Assembly (NCBI GenBank): GCA_001465935.1 | Contig: LNKV01000076.1 | Coordinates: 1-54,224, forward strand | Reading direction: 5' to 3' | DNA: 54,224 nt | DNA from: Clarireedia homoeocarpa | Lineage: Eukaryota; Ascomycota; Leotiomycetes; Helotiales; Rutstroemiaceae | Part shown: positions 30,891 through 41,420 of the stretch, in pieces | How the letters are laid out: each line of letters starts with the position of its first letter | Numbering within the stretch: position 1 is the stretch's first letter | Translations under genes and position numbers: made by a program | The notes under the pieces: model-generated | Databases searched by the model: none | Seen by the model: only the letters and a program-made list of their open reading frames with translations | What the model was told of the DNA's origin: nothing

Positions 30891-33800
30891 CTAAGGATGT
30901 ACGAAGAAGCGGGTTCTTGCGCACCATTTAGCAAAGACTTTTATGCCTTTAGTAGTGCTTAGCGCCCATAGTGCAGGGTTCGGGCAGTGTACTGGGGCGA
31001 GGAGATCGAAGGATGGTGATATTGCCTTGCAGGTGGCGAAATGGTCTGGCGAGCTGTCTTGATTACAGTGTTGGCAGTGAAGGGTTGCGTTCTCGTGATT
31101 GAATCTCTCATGGTAGACTCTGAAATCTCCGTGCCCAGATCGGGCGGCTAGTAGATACCCTAGGGTAGGGCGGGGGAGTGTAAGTTCCATTGGCATTCTT
31201 GATATAGGAAAGGGTAGGTTAAGGCATGCATATTGCTTCGGGCGCTTCTCGCTCCAGTACTCGGCTGCAGCTCGCTCGTATCTTAGTTTTGACAAGCGCT
31301 GGGCGCATGCTACAGATGCCTGAGTACGTGTGGTGGGTAACAGGCATGCGGCTTTGGCTATTTGATCTGCCAGTTCATTCCCAGCGATGCCGACATGTGC
31401 TAGGCACCAGCGTACCTCTACTCCTCCGCGAGTGGCATTACGGGCTCGGTCTCTCGTTAGCCGGGCCTGCTTGCAGCCTTGGAACTCCATGATCTCGCTA
31501 GCACTGGTACTTGTAGGAGTGCCTGAATGAAGGCGTAGTGCCGCTTCTTGGTTGTCCAGGCAGATTGTAACATTCGTAGCAAAACGAGCCATGCAGGTGC
31601 GCAGGGCAGCGTTCAAGCCTGTTAGGGCACCTATAACCTCTGCATCATACACTTCTGCAGTCTTACCTGAGGGGACCTGGCCTTGTTCAAGTAGTTGGCT
31701 GCCACGGTACATGCAGTACGCCGCGCCGGCATTGCCATCCTCGTTCATAGAGCCATCGGAGTACACGATAAGGTCTAGAATAGGCTGTTTCTCCAGCCAC
31801 TGCTTAAATGCCTGGGGCCCAGCAGCCCTTCCACAGGCTGCAATCTGCTTGAGGGCACTATCGCGGTCTGCATTCTCCCAAGGGGGGCGAAAAAAGGTAG
31901 GCGTGAGTGCTAGTTCTTGTCGGCGGCGCATCCACTTCATTCGGCTGGATCCCCAGCGAACACGAATTGGGTGCCTTTCGTCTGCTGCTGCAACCCGTGC
32001 CATGTATCTGTCATGTGCCCTTTCGAGCTAGGTAAGGGCGGGAGCCCATCCAGTCTCCCTCAGGAGTGCCGGGGTGGGGGTGGTCTTATAAACTGGTAGT
32101 ACAGCTCTAGCAGCCCGGTTGATTGCGAGTTGTATTAGGCGGAATATAGCCGGTGAGGTATGCTTTCTGTACCAAGTTTCGGCTCCATAGAAGAGGGTGG
32201 CAAAAGCACAGCCTTGCACTGCTTGTCTTAGGAGAGCTGGGTTGGCTCCCTTCACTGTACGGCAGAGGCGTCGTACATGATCTGTGATCTGTTTCGCTCG
32301 CAGGCATGCTCTCTGTACATGGGCCTTGAAGGAGAGCTTCCTGTCAAAGAAGACGCCTAGCCAGCGGGTGACATCATTTGGGAGGATCTCTTGGCCATCA
32401 GGCAGGAGCAGTGGCAGGCCAGGGGCCTGGCGCTTGCGGTGGAAGTACTGCAGTTCGGTTTTTGCACTGTCGAAGAGTACGCCATTCTCTTGGCCCCATG
32501 CGAGTGTCATATCAAGGTGCTTCTGTAGCTTGGCATGGACCACTTGTGTTGTAGTTCCAGTAGCTAGCATTGCTCCATCATCAGCGTACCCGAATCTTCC
32601 TCTTGAGAGACGGAGGAATGGCTCTATATAGAGCAGGAAGAGAATAGGTGAGATTGGGGAGCCTTGTGGCAGGCCGCAGAGAACGGGGAAGGCCTTCGAC
32701 TTGACCTTGTCTAGACGAATATAGGCTGTTCGATTAGCTAGGAAGGAGCGAACCCATTGCACAAGGCAGTTAGGCCAGCCTTGCTCCCTGAGCCTCTGGA
32801 TAATTCTGTTGGCCATTACACCATCGAAGGCACCCTTCACATCTACTGTTAGTATACCAGCCACAAGGCCTTTTGCCCGTGCCTCCTCTATGTCTGAGGC
32901 CAGTGCTGTAGTAAGGTCTACTGCCGAGCGCTTACTAATCGCACTGCACTGATCGCGTGCTAGTATCTTAAGCTTGAGAGCCCAGAAGTTAATGCGTCTA
33001 GCAAGGAGCCTCTCTAGACCTTTGCCTAGGCATGAGAGCAGTGCAATTGGCCGATAGGACTTAGGGAGAGAGCGGTCGCGCTTTCCTGCTTTAGGTAGGA
33101 TCACTACTTCAGCATGCTTAAAGGCTTAGGGATGCACTCCTTCTTCTGAGAGCCGCTGGAAGAGAAGGGTAATACGAGCACCCATTATTGGCCAAGCCAG
33201 GCGAAGGGCAGCTGCTGGGATCTCATCTGCTCCTGGTGAGGTAGACGAAACCTGGCATACAGCAGAGAATACTTCTTTTGCTGTGATGCTTGGCCAGGGG
33301 ATTGCCCACCTCGGTACAGCAGGTGTATTAGCAGGGATGTCTTCTGCTTCAAGATGACGCGAGAGTAGGGCTTCTTGAAGCACTTGTGCTTTCTCTTGCG
33401 GCGTTGTGGCTAGCCCGCCCTCTTTCTGCAGTGGGGGTGACTGGAGCACTGTCTCTTTCACTGTCTCTTTCTTATGCCATTTCACCATCTCGTAAACCTC
33501 GGTAACCTTAGCTGCATCTTGCACTATCTGTTGCCAGTATGATTGCTTAGCTTGGCGTACGCAGTGCCGTAGGGCTTTGCGTTCCTCTTCCGCTGGGTCT
33601 GTGCGACGCAGAGCTCTGTACCTCTGATATGCGGCCCGGCATAAGTCATTCCACCATGGGGCGCCACCTGCTGCCTCTAGGCGAAGTCTGCAAGAGCCAT
33701 GCAGAGCGGTATTAAGTGTTTGGACAATATCAGAGGTTTCTTCCTCTAGATTGCTGTAAACGGGCTCGGCTGCATGTTGTAGCAGTTGTAGGTATTTTAT

Positions 33801-34553
33801 AGTGTCGCAAGTACCAAGGTTAAGGCGCCCGGCCTTGGAGTAGTGACTGCTTGCCAGGGGGATTATGGTTAGTAGTGATTCATGGTCGGACGAGGTGTGC
33901 AGGGAAGGCTCGACTTCACGTCTTGCACCAGGATGCGCAACCAGGGCCAGGTCTAGGACGCCTCCTCTTTGATGGGTGGGGGTAAAGGGAGGGTTGGCAA
34001 TTCGTAGGCCATGACCATCAGCCCACTGGATTAGCTCTTCGCCGTGTTGTGGCGTTTCTCCTGTAGCGTCCCATAAGGAGTGCCGGATGTTAAAGTCTCC
34101 TGCTACAAGTGTAGGTGCTTTATGCTCATGTTGCAGTAGTAGTGTTTGCAGGCCTGATCCTGCATCGATGGCTCCTACAGGTGCATTATAGACATTCTAG
34201 AATAGTATAGGGGAGTCTCTGATGCTTAGAGTAACTAGTAGTAGATCTTGACATAGGTTTGCTGCTGGCTGGCAAGGTGCCAGGCCTCTCCCTTTACGCA
34301 CATTGGTGATTACTCGGGGGCACTTATACCATTGGGTACAGGGCGCAAAGGTCTCAAAAGCAGGGTGGGTTTTTGTGCATCTGCGCTGAAGGTCATTGGG
34401 TATCCAGGGCTCCTGAATCAGCAGCAGATCACAGTTGTTCTCGAATGCTAGTGAGAGAGCAATATCATGATTAGCTCCTCCTTTCTGCACATTGGCTTGT
34501 AGGACACGCAGACTGCTCTGCCGCCGCTGTGGCTTCTTTTGGCTGTCTTCCAT
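30891..34553 (-). pseudogene. LINE ORF2: endonuclease, reverse transcriptase, RNase H; three internal stops
   Basis: One frame of 1221 codons. The N-terminal AP-like endonuclease has LRVLQANVQKGGANHDIAL, LLIQEPW, VAGDFNIRHSLWD and SSDHESLL. The reverse transcriptase has YRPIALLSCLGKGLERLL, LTVDVKGAFDGV, GLPQGSPISPILFLLYIE and the catalytic box GYADDGAML. RNase H has IVYSDGSMNEDGNAGAAY, with AEVIGALTGL and HVGIAGNELADQIAK. A Cys/His-rich end (HCQHCNQDSSPDHFATC) follows. Stops: TAG just after SPILF (about 34194), TAA after EEGVHP (33126) and TAG after APALT (32028), all explicable by C-to-T or G-to-A change. Product would make cDNA at the nicked target. Confidence 0.9.
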
Positions 34554-36037
34554 TATAGGTTTACTACTGGGGTTATTGTCTGTTGGGTGCTACTGCACCG
34601 CATGGCCTCCATTTCTTGATGCAGCTGTATGCTTGCCTCTTTTTCCCGCTGAGCTTGTGCATCTCGCTTTGCACTAGCTTGACCCCCGGCGGTCCTGATG
34701 GCACAGAGCTCATTCTTAGATGGCCTGATTAGTTGCTCATTGCGGTGCTGAGGGCGCGCTGGGCATGTAGTATCGGTTGCAGTATGTGGGCCGCAGCAGT
34801 TGATACATTTGGCATAGCTGGGGCAGTCTATATGGCGATCCTGCTTACCACAGTGAGCGCAGCGAAGGTCTCGTGCACAGAGACGTTCAGGGTGGAAGCC
34901 AAAGCAGCGCCCACACTGGGAGGTAGGGCTCTGCTCGCGTACACGCTGTACCCGAACTGGGCGGGAGAAAATACGTAGATTCGGCGGGAACAGAGCCGCC
35001 TTACTGGAGGGGACACAGATGCGGACGAATCTTTCATCTGTTACTGCTTGCGCACGGCGGGTCCACCCAAGCCGTCGGATTGGCATGTTATCACGAACTA
35101 GCTGGAGCTCAGTGTGGATGAGGCCCACTGCTACTGGATCTACGATTCCATCTATAGTTTGGATCCTCTTAGGGATGGGGCCGACTACAAAAGTTGTCCA
35201 TTTTTCCTGCCTTTCTACTTTGGCAGAGCCAATGGCATTCTCTATCTCAGCAGTATGTGCAATGATCATCGCCGCTTGGGCTGGCGTATTTGCAAGGACT
35301 GTGAAACCCGATGGGACTGCCCAAACATCCTTAGCTACTTTGTCATTCTTGAGGATCTGTCCTAACTTCTGCCTTATTGTGTACGGGTCTTCTTGTCTTA
35401 TAGGGTGATCTTTGTCTATCCTGATCATCAGTCTCTTGTCTTCCCTGCTCTGGAGCTTTGGCGGCGGCAGTGGAGGTCGGGTATGTTGTGGCAGATGTGC
35501 TGCACGTTGGGCCTTACTGGCCCAGGTTTCTTGAGGGGGGGCACTTGGTGTGGAGGATCGCGGGGAAGAGGCGGTTGGCGTGGACTGCGGGGTAAAGATC
35601 GCTACAGTATCAAGGGGCGGTGGGAAGCCCATCATGGCCCGACCGGCCAACTGGCCAAAGAAGTTCCGGAAGGCAGAGCCCCAGGCCGGCTCTGATCGCT
35701 CGAGCCCTGCGAGGGGAGCTCTAATGAGATGCATGACTGCTGTAGTAAACTGTGCCACATGAGCAGTCGTGGAGTTGTCAGTATCGCCTCCAGCAGGCGC
35801 GGGGGGCATTCTGTTAGGGGGATTGGCTATACTGCTTATATAGTCCTCCAGTCTACTAGCTACCTCTTGATCAGAGAGTGGCATATTCGTCGCTTCTGCT
35901 GGTGCATCCGAGCGATCAGACGCGTCAACAGAGGCCGATCTCGAGGGAGGATCAGAGATGACGCGTTTACGCGTCCGAAAATTGTAAGGCCTCTCGCCGG
36001 CCGGTGGCTGGCCTGGCGTACTTGTTGGATTGTTCAT
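34553..36037 (-). CDS. LINE ORF1: Gag-like nucleic-acid-binding protein, 494 aa, intact
   Basis: ATG at 36037-36035, stop TAA at 34555-34553. The N-terminus is low-complexity (Ser/Pro/Thr). A conserved middle (MIRIDKDHPIRQEDPYTIRQ, then WTTFVVGPIPKRIQTIDG) is typical of Tad1-like ORF1. Three zinc knuckles lie near the C-terminus: CGRCFGFHPERLC, CAHCGKQDRHIDC and CINCCGPHTATDTTC. These bind the element's RNA to form the transposition particle. The stop codon shares one base with the ORF2 start (TAATG), a layout used for stop-restart translation. No internal stops, in contrast to ORF2. Confidence 0.85.
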   Translation of the reverse strand: MNNPTSTPGQPPAGERPYNFRTRKRVISDPPSRSASVDASDRSDAPAEATNMPLSDQEVASRLEDYISSIANPPNRMPPAPAGGDTDNSTTAHVAQFTTAVMHLIRAPLAGLERSEPAWGSAFRNFFGQLAGRAMMGFPPPLDTVAIFTPQSTPTASSPRSSTPSAPPQETWASKAQRAAHLPQHTRPPLPPPKLQSREDKRLMIRIDKDHPIRQEDPYTIRQKLGQILKNDKVAKDVWAVPSGFTVLANTPAQAAMIIAHTAEIENAIGSAKVERQEKWTTFVVGPIPKRIQTIDGIVDPVAVGLIHTELQLVRDNMPIRRLGWTRRAQAVTDERFVRICVPSSKAALFPPNLRIFSRPVRVQRVREQSPTSQCGRCFGFHPERLCARDLRCAHCGKQDRHIDCPSYAKCINCCGPHTATDTTCPARPQHRNEQLIRPSKNELCAIRTAGGQASAKRDAQAQREKEASIQLHQEMEAMRCSSTQQTITPVVNL

Positions 36038-36085
36038 TTTTAAAAGTATTCGCTCGTGATGGATTGATTGATTGATTGCGTACTG

Positions 36086-36102
36086 TCTTCAAATCATTTA
36101 TT
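36086..36102. repeat. Target-site duplication, right copy (17 bp)
   Basis: Identical to 30560-30576. It adjoins the 5' end of the LINE and continues directly into the RNase H frame of the older LINE. Confidence 0.85.
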
Positions 36103-36910
36103 CATCTACACTGATGGCATCGGTATCAACAATCACGTGGGAGCCACAGCAGTGTCGCCCCTAACTAGATCGACGAGATGACATATATATATATAATGTA
36201 AGGCACGTGCAAACACCCTTTTAAGACTAGCTTAAATCATGTAGTATATAAGGGACTGGCTCCCACTTAGTTTTAAGAATGGCATGACTGTTTTACCCCT
36301 CTTTTGAAGACCAAGAAGTGTAGTATTGGACGACTACCCCATGGATCTCCCTCTACACGTGCTATTGGGATGCACGTACTCTCACTTCGACCATCTTACA
36401 ATACATAATTGGGAAATAGCGAAACCTCGACGGTATACGCTGCAGAGCTACAAAGCATCAAGCTAGCCCTTGAGATTGCAGACGAAGACGCGGAAAAATG
36501 GAACAAGCGAGACAAAGTGATCATCTTCACAGACAACCAAACAGCCATCAGGGCATTTCAAACTCCAGCCGGCAGATCAGGCGCGTATATTGTTGCAGAA
36601 ACGATACGACTGATAGACAAGCTACAAAAAATTCCGGAGGATGCAAGTTGAAGTAAAGATGGATCCCAGCCCATATAGGCATCTGTGGAAATGAAGCAGC
36701 AGATAAGGCGGCTAAAACAGCAGCCAAACAATCCCCGAGAGCTAACCAAGAAAATTCGAGTGCCACACAAATAAAGACATATCACCTGCAAGCAACCCTT
36801 AAAACCTGGATCATGAGGCATCCAAGAGCAGAGTGGCAGACCAATAAGAGTCCAAACAGAGAGGGAGAACCACCTATAAATATAAAGTTCGGTAGAAGAA
36901 ATAAAGATGT
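36103..36910 (+). pseudogene. RNase H domain fragment of an older LINE (opposite strand), split
   Basis: Starts FIYTDGIGINNHVGATAVSP at the LINE junction, an RNase H active-site strand (YTDGSG in related elements). After a 204-bp insertion the domain continues GNSETSTVYAAELQSIKLAL, VIIFTDNQTAIRAF and, after a frameshift near 36655, WIPAHIGICGNEAADKAAK. These supply Asp, Glu, Asp and the closing Asp of an RNase H fold. The frame is broken by stops and one frameshift. The younger LINE inserted just upstream of the first strand; no convincing reverse transcriptase of this older copy was found on the far side. Confidence 0.75.
36197..36400 (+). mobile_element. Candidate short solo LTR (204 bp) inside the RNase H fragment
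   Basis: Begins TGTAAGGCACGTGC and ends CCATCTTACA, so it has TG...CA ends with a short inverted match (TGTAAG/CTTACA). It contains a TATA box (GTAGTATATAAGGG). It interrupts the conserved spacing between VGATAV and GNSETST in the RNase H domain. A matching target duplication is not clear; the left flank is a (TA)n run. Alternative: a local insertion of other origin. Confidence 0.4.
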
Positions 36911-37113
36911 CAAGGAATATAGCTAGTTATACTTTTTACTTACGGAAGCGATACTACTACATAGTTTTTATGGCGTTATTCTCCTCTCGTCCGTCGGTAT
37001 TTAGAATCATCGGAGACGTTGTCTACATGACGTCGTTCATGGGTGACTGCTTGTCTTCCCGTTCTCTGAATACCGATGCAGGTTCATTTTTCATCAGCCA
37101 CAATTGACGCCAT

Positions 37114-37380
37114 ATGTCAGAGCCAGAACTCAGCAAATTGAACTTGCTCGCCGTATCTTACCTTTTTGTATCACGTCCTTGCATCCTTGCTAGACCTAAG
37201 TTCACATCAATAAAAGATAGAAGAACATTCGCAATGGCTACGCCGTTAATAGAAAGAGAATCTAGACCGAGACGATTCGCCCCACTAAAGAAAGATACGA
37301 GCGAGAAGAAAGATATGGGTGATGCGGTTAGGAGATTAAAAGGTGTTATTTTTAATGTTGATGAGACTTTTTGGTGCGTT
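37114..37380 (+). pseudogene. N-terminal fragment of a HAD-superfamily hydrolase
   Basis: The frame reads RPCILARPKFTSIKDRRTFA, MATPLIERESRPRRFAPL and LKGVIFNVDETFW. Fungal HAD phosphatases of this type have a basic, possibly mitochondrial leader followed by RRFAPL and the catalytic motif I DxDGTL. Here motif I reads NVDET, losing the nucleophile Asp and the Gly, each by a G-to-A change. Nothing of motifs II-IV follows; the sequence runs into the 3' end of the opposite-strand pogo fragment. Inactive. Confidence 0.5.
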
Positions 37381-37388
37381 TTTTCTAT

Positions 37389-38202
37389 TCAGGGGGAGAG
37401 ATTACTTTGGAATATAATTTTGGCTGGTGGCTTTTTGGATGGTAACTGGGGGGGAGGGTTACTAAATCGATGGTATATGTCTATTCTAGCTTTAGTATGA
37501 CTATTGAAGTCCTTTAGCCATTCGAAGCCAGTCTCATTATCGCTCCATCCATTCTCAGTTGTCCGAATACACCAATCTCGTGGCAGATCAACGTCCTCGT
37601 ACCATGTCGAAAGGTGGTAAGTGCTTGCAAGCACTATATATGGTGGCACATCCTGACCAGTACCATTTCGATATATAATCGCTGTAGCCCATTGCCGGTT
37701 ACCAGGCTGGATAATCTTCGGTTTATATCGTCGATTGAAAACAGTAATAACCATACTACTTGTAATCATACCCACCATGAAGCCTTTTTCGTCGAAGTTG
37801 TAAATGTCGGAATCACCTATACCATATTTAATCTTGTCATATTGTACAATGCTGAACCATTTGCGTACAAGTTCAGGATCTTCACAAAACCCTCTCTGAT
37901 AGTCGTATACACGATTCCGGTGCATCTTAAGCTCCTTATGCCGTTGTACAAATCGAGATGCCTAGTTCTTGCCAACCCCGCGATGCCCCCTTAACCACAA
38001 CGTTTCGTATTCATATGCCTGTAGAGAGCTGATTCAGAGCGGTAATCCTCTCTCCTGGTTCCAATATATATCGAGCTATTACCGCCTCTTCCGCTTTAGT
38101 CAAAGTCTGATGGGTTTGTATCCTACCTTTCATTGAACATTGAACCTCTACCGCCCATCCGAGCATGTATTGTTGTGACGGACACACTTTACGCTTTAGC
38201 AA
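37389..38202 (-). pseudogene. Fot1/pogo-type transposase fragment
   Basis: The minus strand encodes VYDYQRGFCEDPELVRKWF, DSDIYNFDEKGFMVGMI (first catalytic Asp), IIQPGNRQWATAII, PPYIVLAS and CIRTTENGWSDNETGFEWL, the ordered core of DDE_1 transposases. An upstream segment near 38200-38020 (HQTLTKAEEAVIARYIL) matches the helix-turn-helix region in another frame. A TAG lies at GVGKN-stop-ASRF where Trp is expected. After HTKARIDIYHRF the similarity ends, so the second catalytic Asp is absent. 5' and 3' truncated, inactive. Confidence 0.75.
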
Positions 38203-39046
38203 CCTCCCTGTAACTTTTTACGTGTTCCATTCGAAACACTAGCTTGTTTTAGGAATGTATTCAGGATTCGTATTTCAGGTCTCTCCAAGTGTCGGCTGCA
38301 CCCTTAGTAAGACTGTAATGCTTCAAAGAGGAGTATGACAAGGAGTAGAACCATAAGTGAGGAGTGTTTTGGTTCACGAAGAGGTAGATGCAAAGGGAAA
38401 TGTCAAAATATTATAGATAGGAAGTTGGGATTTTCTACCATACTTTCGCATCTAACATATGAAAGCGCCGAGCGAGAACAACAACGTGCTGAAGACGCAG
38501 TCGCAGAACGCAATTCTCCTCTCTAATTCCCCAAAACTCATTCCGATCCTCTCTTAGCATACATACAGTAGATATTCGCTATACACTCCGACTTTATTTA
38601 GTTAAATCTGGTTATATCTCCACAAGACACTGTTCTGCCAAGATCTGAGAAGACCTGCTCACACTTCTTCTCTAAGTCTGGATCGAAAGTTATCACCCAA
38701 TGTATATAAAGTCAGCAAATTGCTCTTCAAGGTCGCTGAGGTCTTCGCTATAAGGTTCGGTGAACCGAACTTTGGAACTGTGATCTAGGACATATAGTTA
38801 GTATTGCTTGAGAAATCTTAGGAAAAAGATACCGATGGGACACCACGGACAACCAAAGCATTTTCATACATGCGGATGCCGATGACTGTCCCAAAAAAAA
38901 AAAAAAAATTCGTTTCGCGGGCTGACGACTCGTGGGTGGCCCCACTTAAATCTTAATTATGCCAGCATACGTACCTAGTAGATAACTTATGGATATCATA
39001 CGGTATTCGCGAACAAGTTCCCTCAATCAAACCCGAATAGATAACA
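38203..39046. other. Mostly non-coding; possible small exon pair on the minus strand
   Basis: Between the pogo fragment and the 2EXR gene. At 38693-38900 (minus) two short open stretches could be joined across a 48-nt intron (donor GTATCT at 38832, CTAAC branch-like site, acceptor TCCTAG at 38785) to give IGIRMYENALVVRGVPS and then ITVPKFGSPNLIAKTSA. The family is unknown and a 16-base A/T run precedes it. Could be the last exons of a decayed gene. Confidence 0.3.
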
Positions 39047-39775
39047 ATGATCACACTTCGAGGGCACCGCAGTCGTACATCAACGTTAATTAACAAGGCG
39101 CACAAGAAATTCATCTCTGTGGTTTCTCTCTCTTCTTTTTCTTGGAAATGTACATCTCCAAATCTTGATATTTCACCTCTTGAGATGCTTCCTCTCGAAC
39201 TTCGTATACTCATCTGGGAGTTCGTGTTAGAAAAAACCAAAAGACCTGAACGTATTCACCTCATCTCTATGATCAAACAAAAGCGGAGCGGCCACGAGAC
39301 TCTTTTCTCCATATCTAATCAACTGAATATTAGGGTTGCTTTACAATTATGCCACGATTCGGCTGCTATCGTCTCCCTATTGGGATATCGTAGATATGAT
39401 GGACCATGTGGCTCATCATTGTATCTCAGATGTCAAGACTACCTAGACTTTCAAAACATTTTTCATTTGAAATCGTACATAGACTATCCTTATTGGACAA
39501 AACCTCGTCTGACACAAGAAATCCGAGGGTTATCTATCCGATCTCGTTATTATCCAGATATTGGATATTCGGGATTTCGTGGGATGGTGTGGAAGGTAAT
39601 GTTACACTTCCCAAGTTTAGATGAGATTGTCTTTTATTTCGATATGAAAGAGAGCCCAGCGGGATATTTTCTCGAGCTTGACATCGATCGCGAAACGATA
39701 CAGAACTTTTGGCACGAAGTGCTAGTCAAAGACATACAGCAGAGAATAACAGCACAGCTCCACGTTAGAACCTAG
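39047..39775 (+). CDS. 2EXR-domain protein, 242 aa
   Basis: Single exon from ATG to TAG. After a basic, aromatic N-terminus, residues about 42-60 read ISPLEMLPLELRILIWEFVL, the characteristic start of the fungal 2EXR family (LPxELRxxIW). Downstream, QLNIRVALQLCHDSAAIV corresponds to the conserved P-A-L-L-x-V-C-x-E-S-R-x-x-A region, in a diverged form, and LHFPSLDEIVFYFD is a typical late strand. Function of 2EXR proteins is unknown. No RIP-type stops, so probably an active gene. Confidence 0.7.
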   Translation: MITLRGHRSRTSTLINKAHKKFISVVSLSSFSWKCTSPNLDISPLEMLPLELRILIWEFVLEKTKRPERIHLISMIKQKRSGHETLFSISNQLNIRVALQLCHDSAAIVSLLGYRRYDGPCGSSLYLRCQDYLDFQNIFHLKSYIDYPYWTKPRLTQEIRGLSIRSRYYPDIGYSGFRGMVWKVMLHFPSLDEIVFYFDMKESPAGYFLELDIDRETIQNFWHEVLVKDIQQRITAQLHVRT

Positions 39776-40053
39776 AAGCACGGAGGTATTAGAAACTCAT
39801 TGGATTCACTAAGAATGCCAAATTTTAAGTTCTTAACTAGCTTCGAGTTCAATGGCAAGGCTCCGCATTACTGTACGGAAATGTTATAATAGTATATGAA
39901 AGTGTATTGGCATTATCCTATCCTCTGGAGCGTAAGAGGTGCTAACTTAAGGGAGCGGCCATGGTATCTTAGTATAGCCTTCCATATATCCGTGTCGAAC
40001 TGCTCAACATTCATAGTGTGGACATAGTCCAGCTGTGTAATTCCAATGAGAGA

Positions 40054-40446
40054 TTACACATCCAATCCAATCCTCACTCCCCCATTCTTAACTCCATCTC
40101 GGGGAACAAACTCGCAGAACGTTAGTCCAAAGTATACATCTTCTTTAATCCTCTTCAACAGCGGGTTATATTTCTCGACTTTGAAATTGAGAAGATAGTG
40201 TTCAGCGCGTTTCGTCTTGCTAAACGAGTCAGACTTCTGGCTTTATGTTCCAGTTTGAGGAGGGCTGTTGCTGATCTGCTGTTTCTTGTTCTTCCAGCTT
40301 TTTTCTGGCGCAGTTTGCGCAGTGCTCATGGAAAGTGACTGGTTCGGATGGACAATCGCTGCACTCTCAAAAGACTTTATCACATAATCACCCTTTTGAA
40401 GCATTCTTGAAGTGTTTCTTTTCGCAGCTATGATTTTACGAAGCAT
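40054..40446 (-). pseudogene. Hypothetical protein ORF with one internal TAA
   Basis: A frame of 131 codons from ATG 40446 to TAA 40054, broken by a TAA at 40243 (CAA to TAA would explain it). The part after the stop is protein-like: KTKRAEHYLLNFKVEKYNPL, RIKEDVYFGLTFCEFVPRDG, ending GGVRIGLDV. The first half is basic and low-complexity. No family recognised. Confidence 0.35.
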
Positions 40447-41189
40447 CCTTGATACGATTTTCGCAATTATGACGTCTTTTGAATGTACTTCATCAATTTT
40501 TTACTCTCTTATTATCTCTTGCTGTTAACTGAATACAGCATCGTCTCCTTACAAAAGTTATTCCACAAGCACCAGTATCCTTCAACAGTGCCTTTGGAAC
40601 CCCCCTCAATTCTTCCATTTGAACACACCTCTTCAATCCCTGTACTATTTTACACCCAACTCATAACTCATCACTCCTTCGCGACCCGGGTAACCCTCAG
40701 GCAACCCCACCAAAATTCCTTTCCAGCAGCCTCTACCAGCCTCTCCGCCCACTTCTTATTGACTGGGTTTGGAACATTGATTTTAGTGAAATGTTTAACC
40801 TGGGTAAGGGATTATTTTCGAGGGTAGCTACCTGCATATTGAGCGGATAGATTGACGAAGGAAGCTGGACTCTGATAAGCATATACATAGTCTGCTCTTT
40901 AGTTTAATATTCTAAGGTCCATTTACCTCTTCATTTGGCTCCCCTGCTGGCATAAGCCCCGATTATTCTATGGAGATCGTCACAATACCCATTTTATTTT
41001 TAACCTACATCTCCCTTATATTGTATTTGTATATTCCCCCTTATTGAATATTTGGAGATGGTTCTGTATAGCTATACTGTACTTATTATACTATCATTAT
41101 TATAGCCTAACCCATTCCGCAAGCATTAAGTCATTTGATCATATTAAATAATCCCGAATTCAGTGTGATCGTATATATATATGGTATAC
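40447..41189. other. Non-coding stretch
   Basis: AT-rich. The 114-codon plus-strand frame at 40483-40827 is hydrophobic at first (INFLLSYYLLLLTEYSIVSL) but shows no domain and no intron, and is weak evidence for a gene. (TA)n near 41175 just before dispersed repeat copy B. Confidence 0.3.
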
Positions 41190-41420
41190 TGTGAGATTCT
41201 GAGCTGAAAATGCATTGATGTTGATCTATCTGAAGAACTAATTTACAGAGAAAGGAAGAGGGTTTATATCCTCAATGAGTGGCGAAACATAGAAAGTGCT
41301 AGAAATGTGAATTACGAAGCAGTGATGCCATCATGGAACCTGTGGAGCCCTGGGTGGAGCTATGCCATGATGTCGATCTCCGAGCATTTCCGAATGCCCT
41401 CATTTTCACATATACAGATT
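41190..41420 (+). repeat. Dispersed repeat, copy B, joined to an OrsD-like ORF
   Basis: Starts TGTGAGATTCTGAGCTGA as copy A at 15206 does, shares the GGTTTATATCC box and leads into ATG 41333 (MEPVEPWVELCHDVDL). The identity with copy A continues about 80 bp into the ORF, so leader and ORF are one mobile or duplicated unit, not a chance insertion. Confidence 0.7.

Larger units (their letters stand above)
30577..36085 (-). mobile_element. Near-complete non-LTR retrotransposon (Tad1-like LINE), 5.5 kb
   Basis: Flanked by a perfect 17-bp target-site duplication. On its own strand the order is a short 5' UTR, ORF1 (zinc-knuckle Gag-like), ORF2 (endonuclease, reverse transcriptase, RNase H), then a 3' UTR ending in a (TAAA)n run (plus-strand TTTATTTATT around 30571-30605). 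ORF1 and ORF2 overlap by one base in TAATG. The length and both junctions suggest a full-length insertion. Three stop codons in ORF2 indicate inactivation after arrival. Confidence 0.9.

Noticed and set aside
31552..32031. 159-codon plus-strand frame inside the LINE
   Set aside because: It is the antisense shadow of the RNase H and reverse transcriptase frame, which is unmistakable on the minus strand.
29234..36037. Secondary-metabolite or toxin cluster around the bZIP gene
   Set aside because: No biosynthetic enzyme is next to it; the neighbour is a LINE and the OrsD-like fragments are not in a cluster context.
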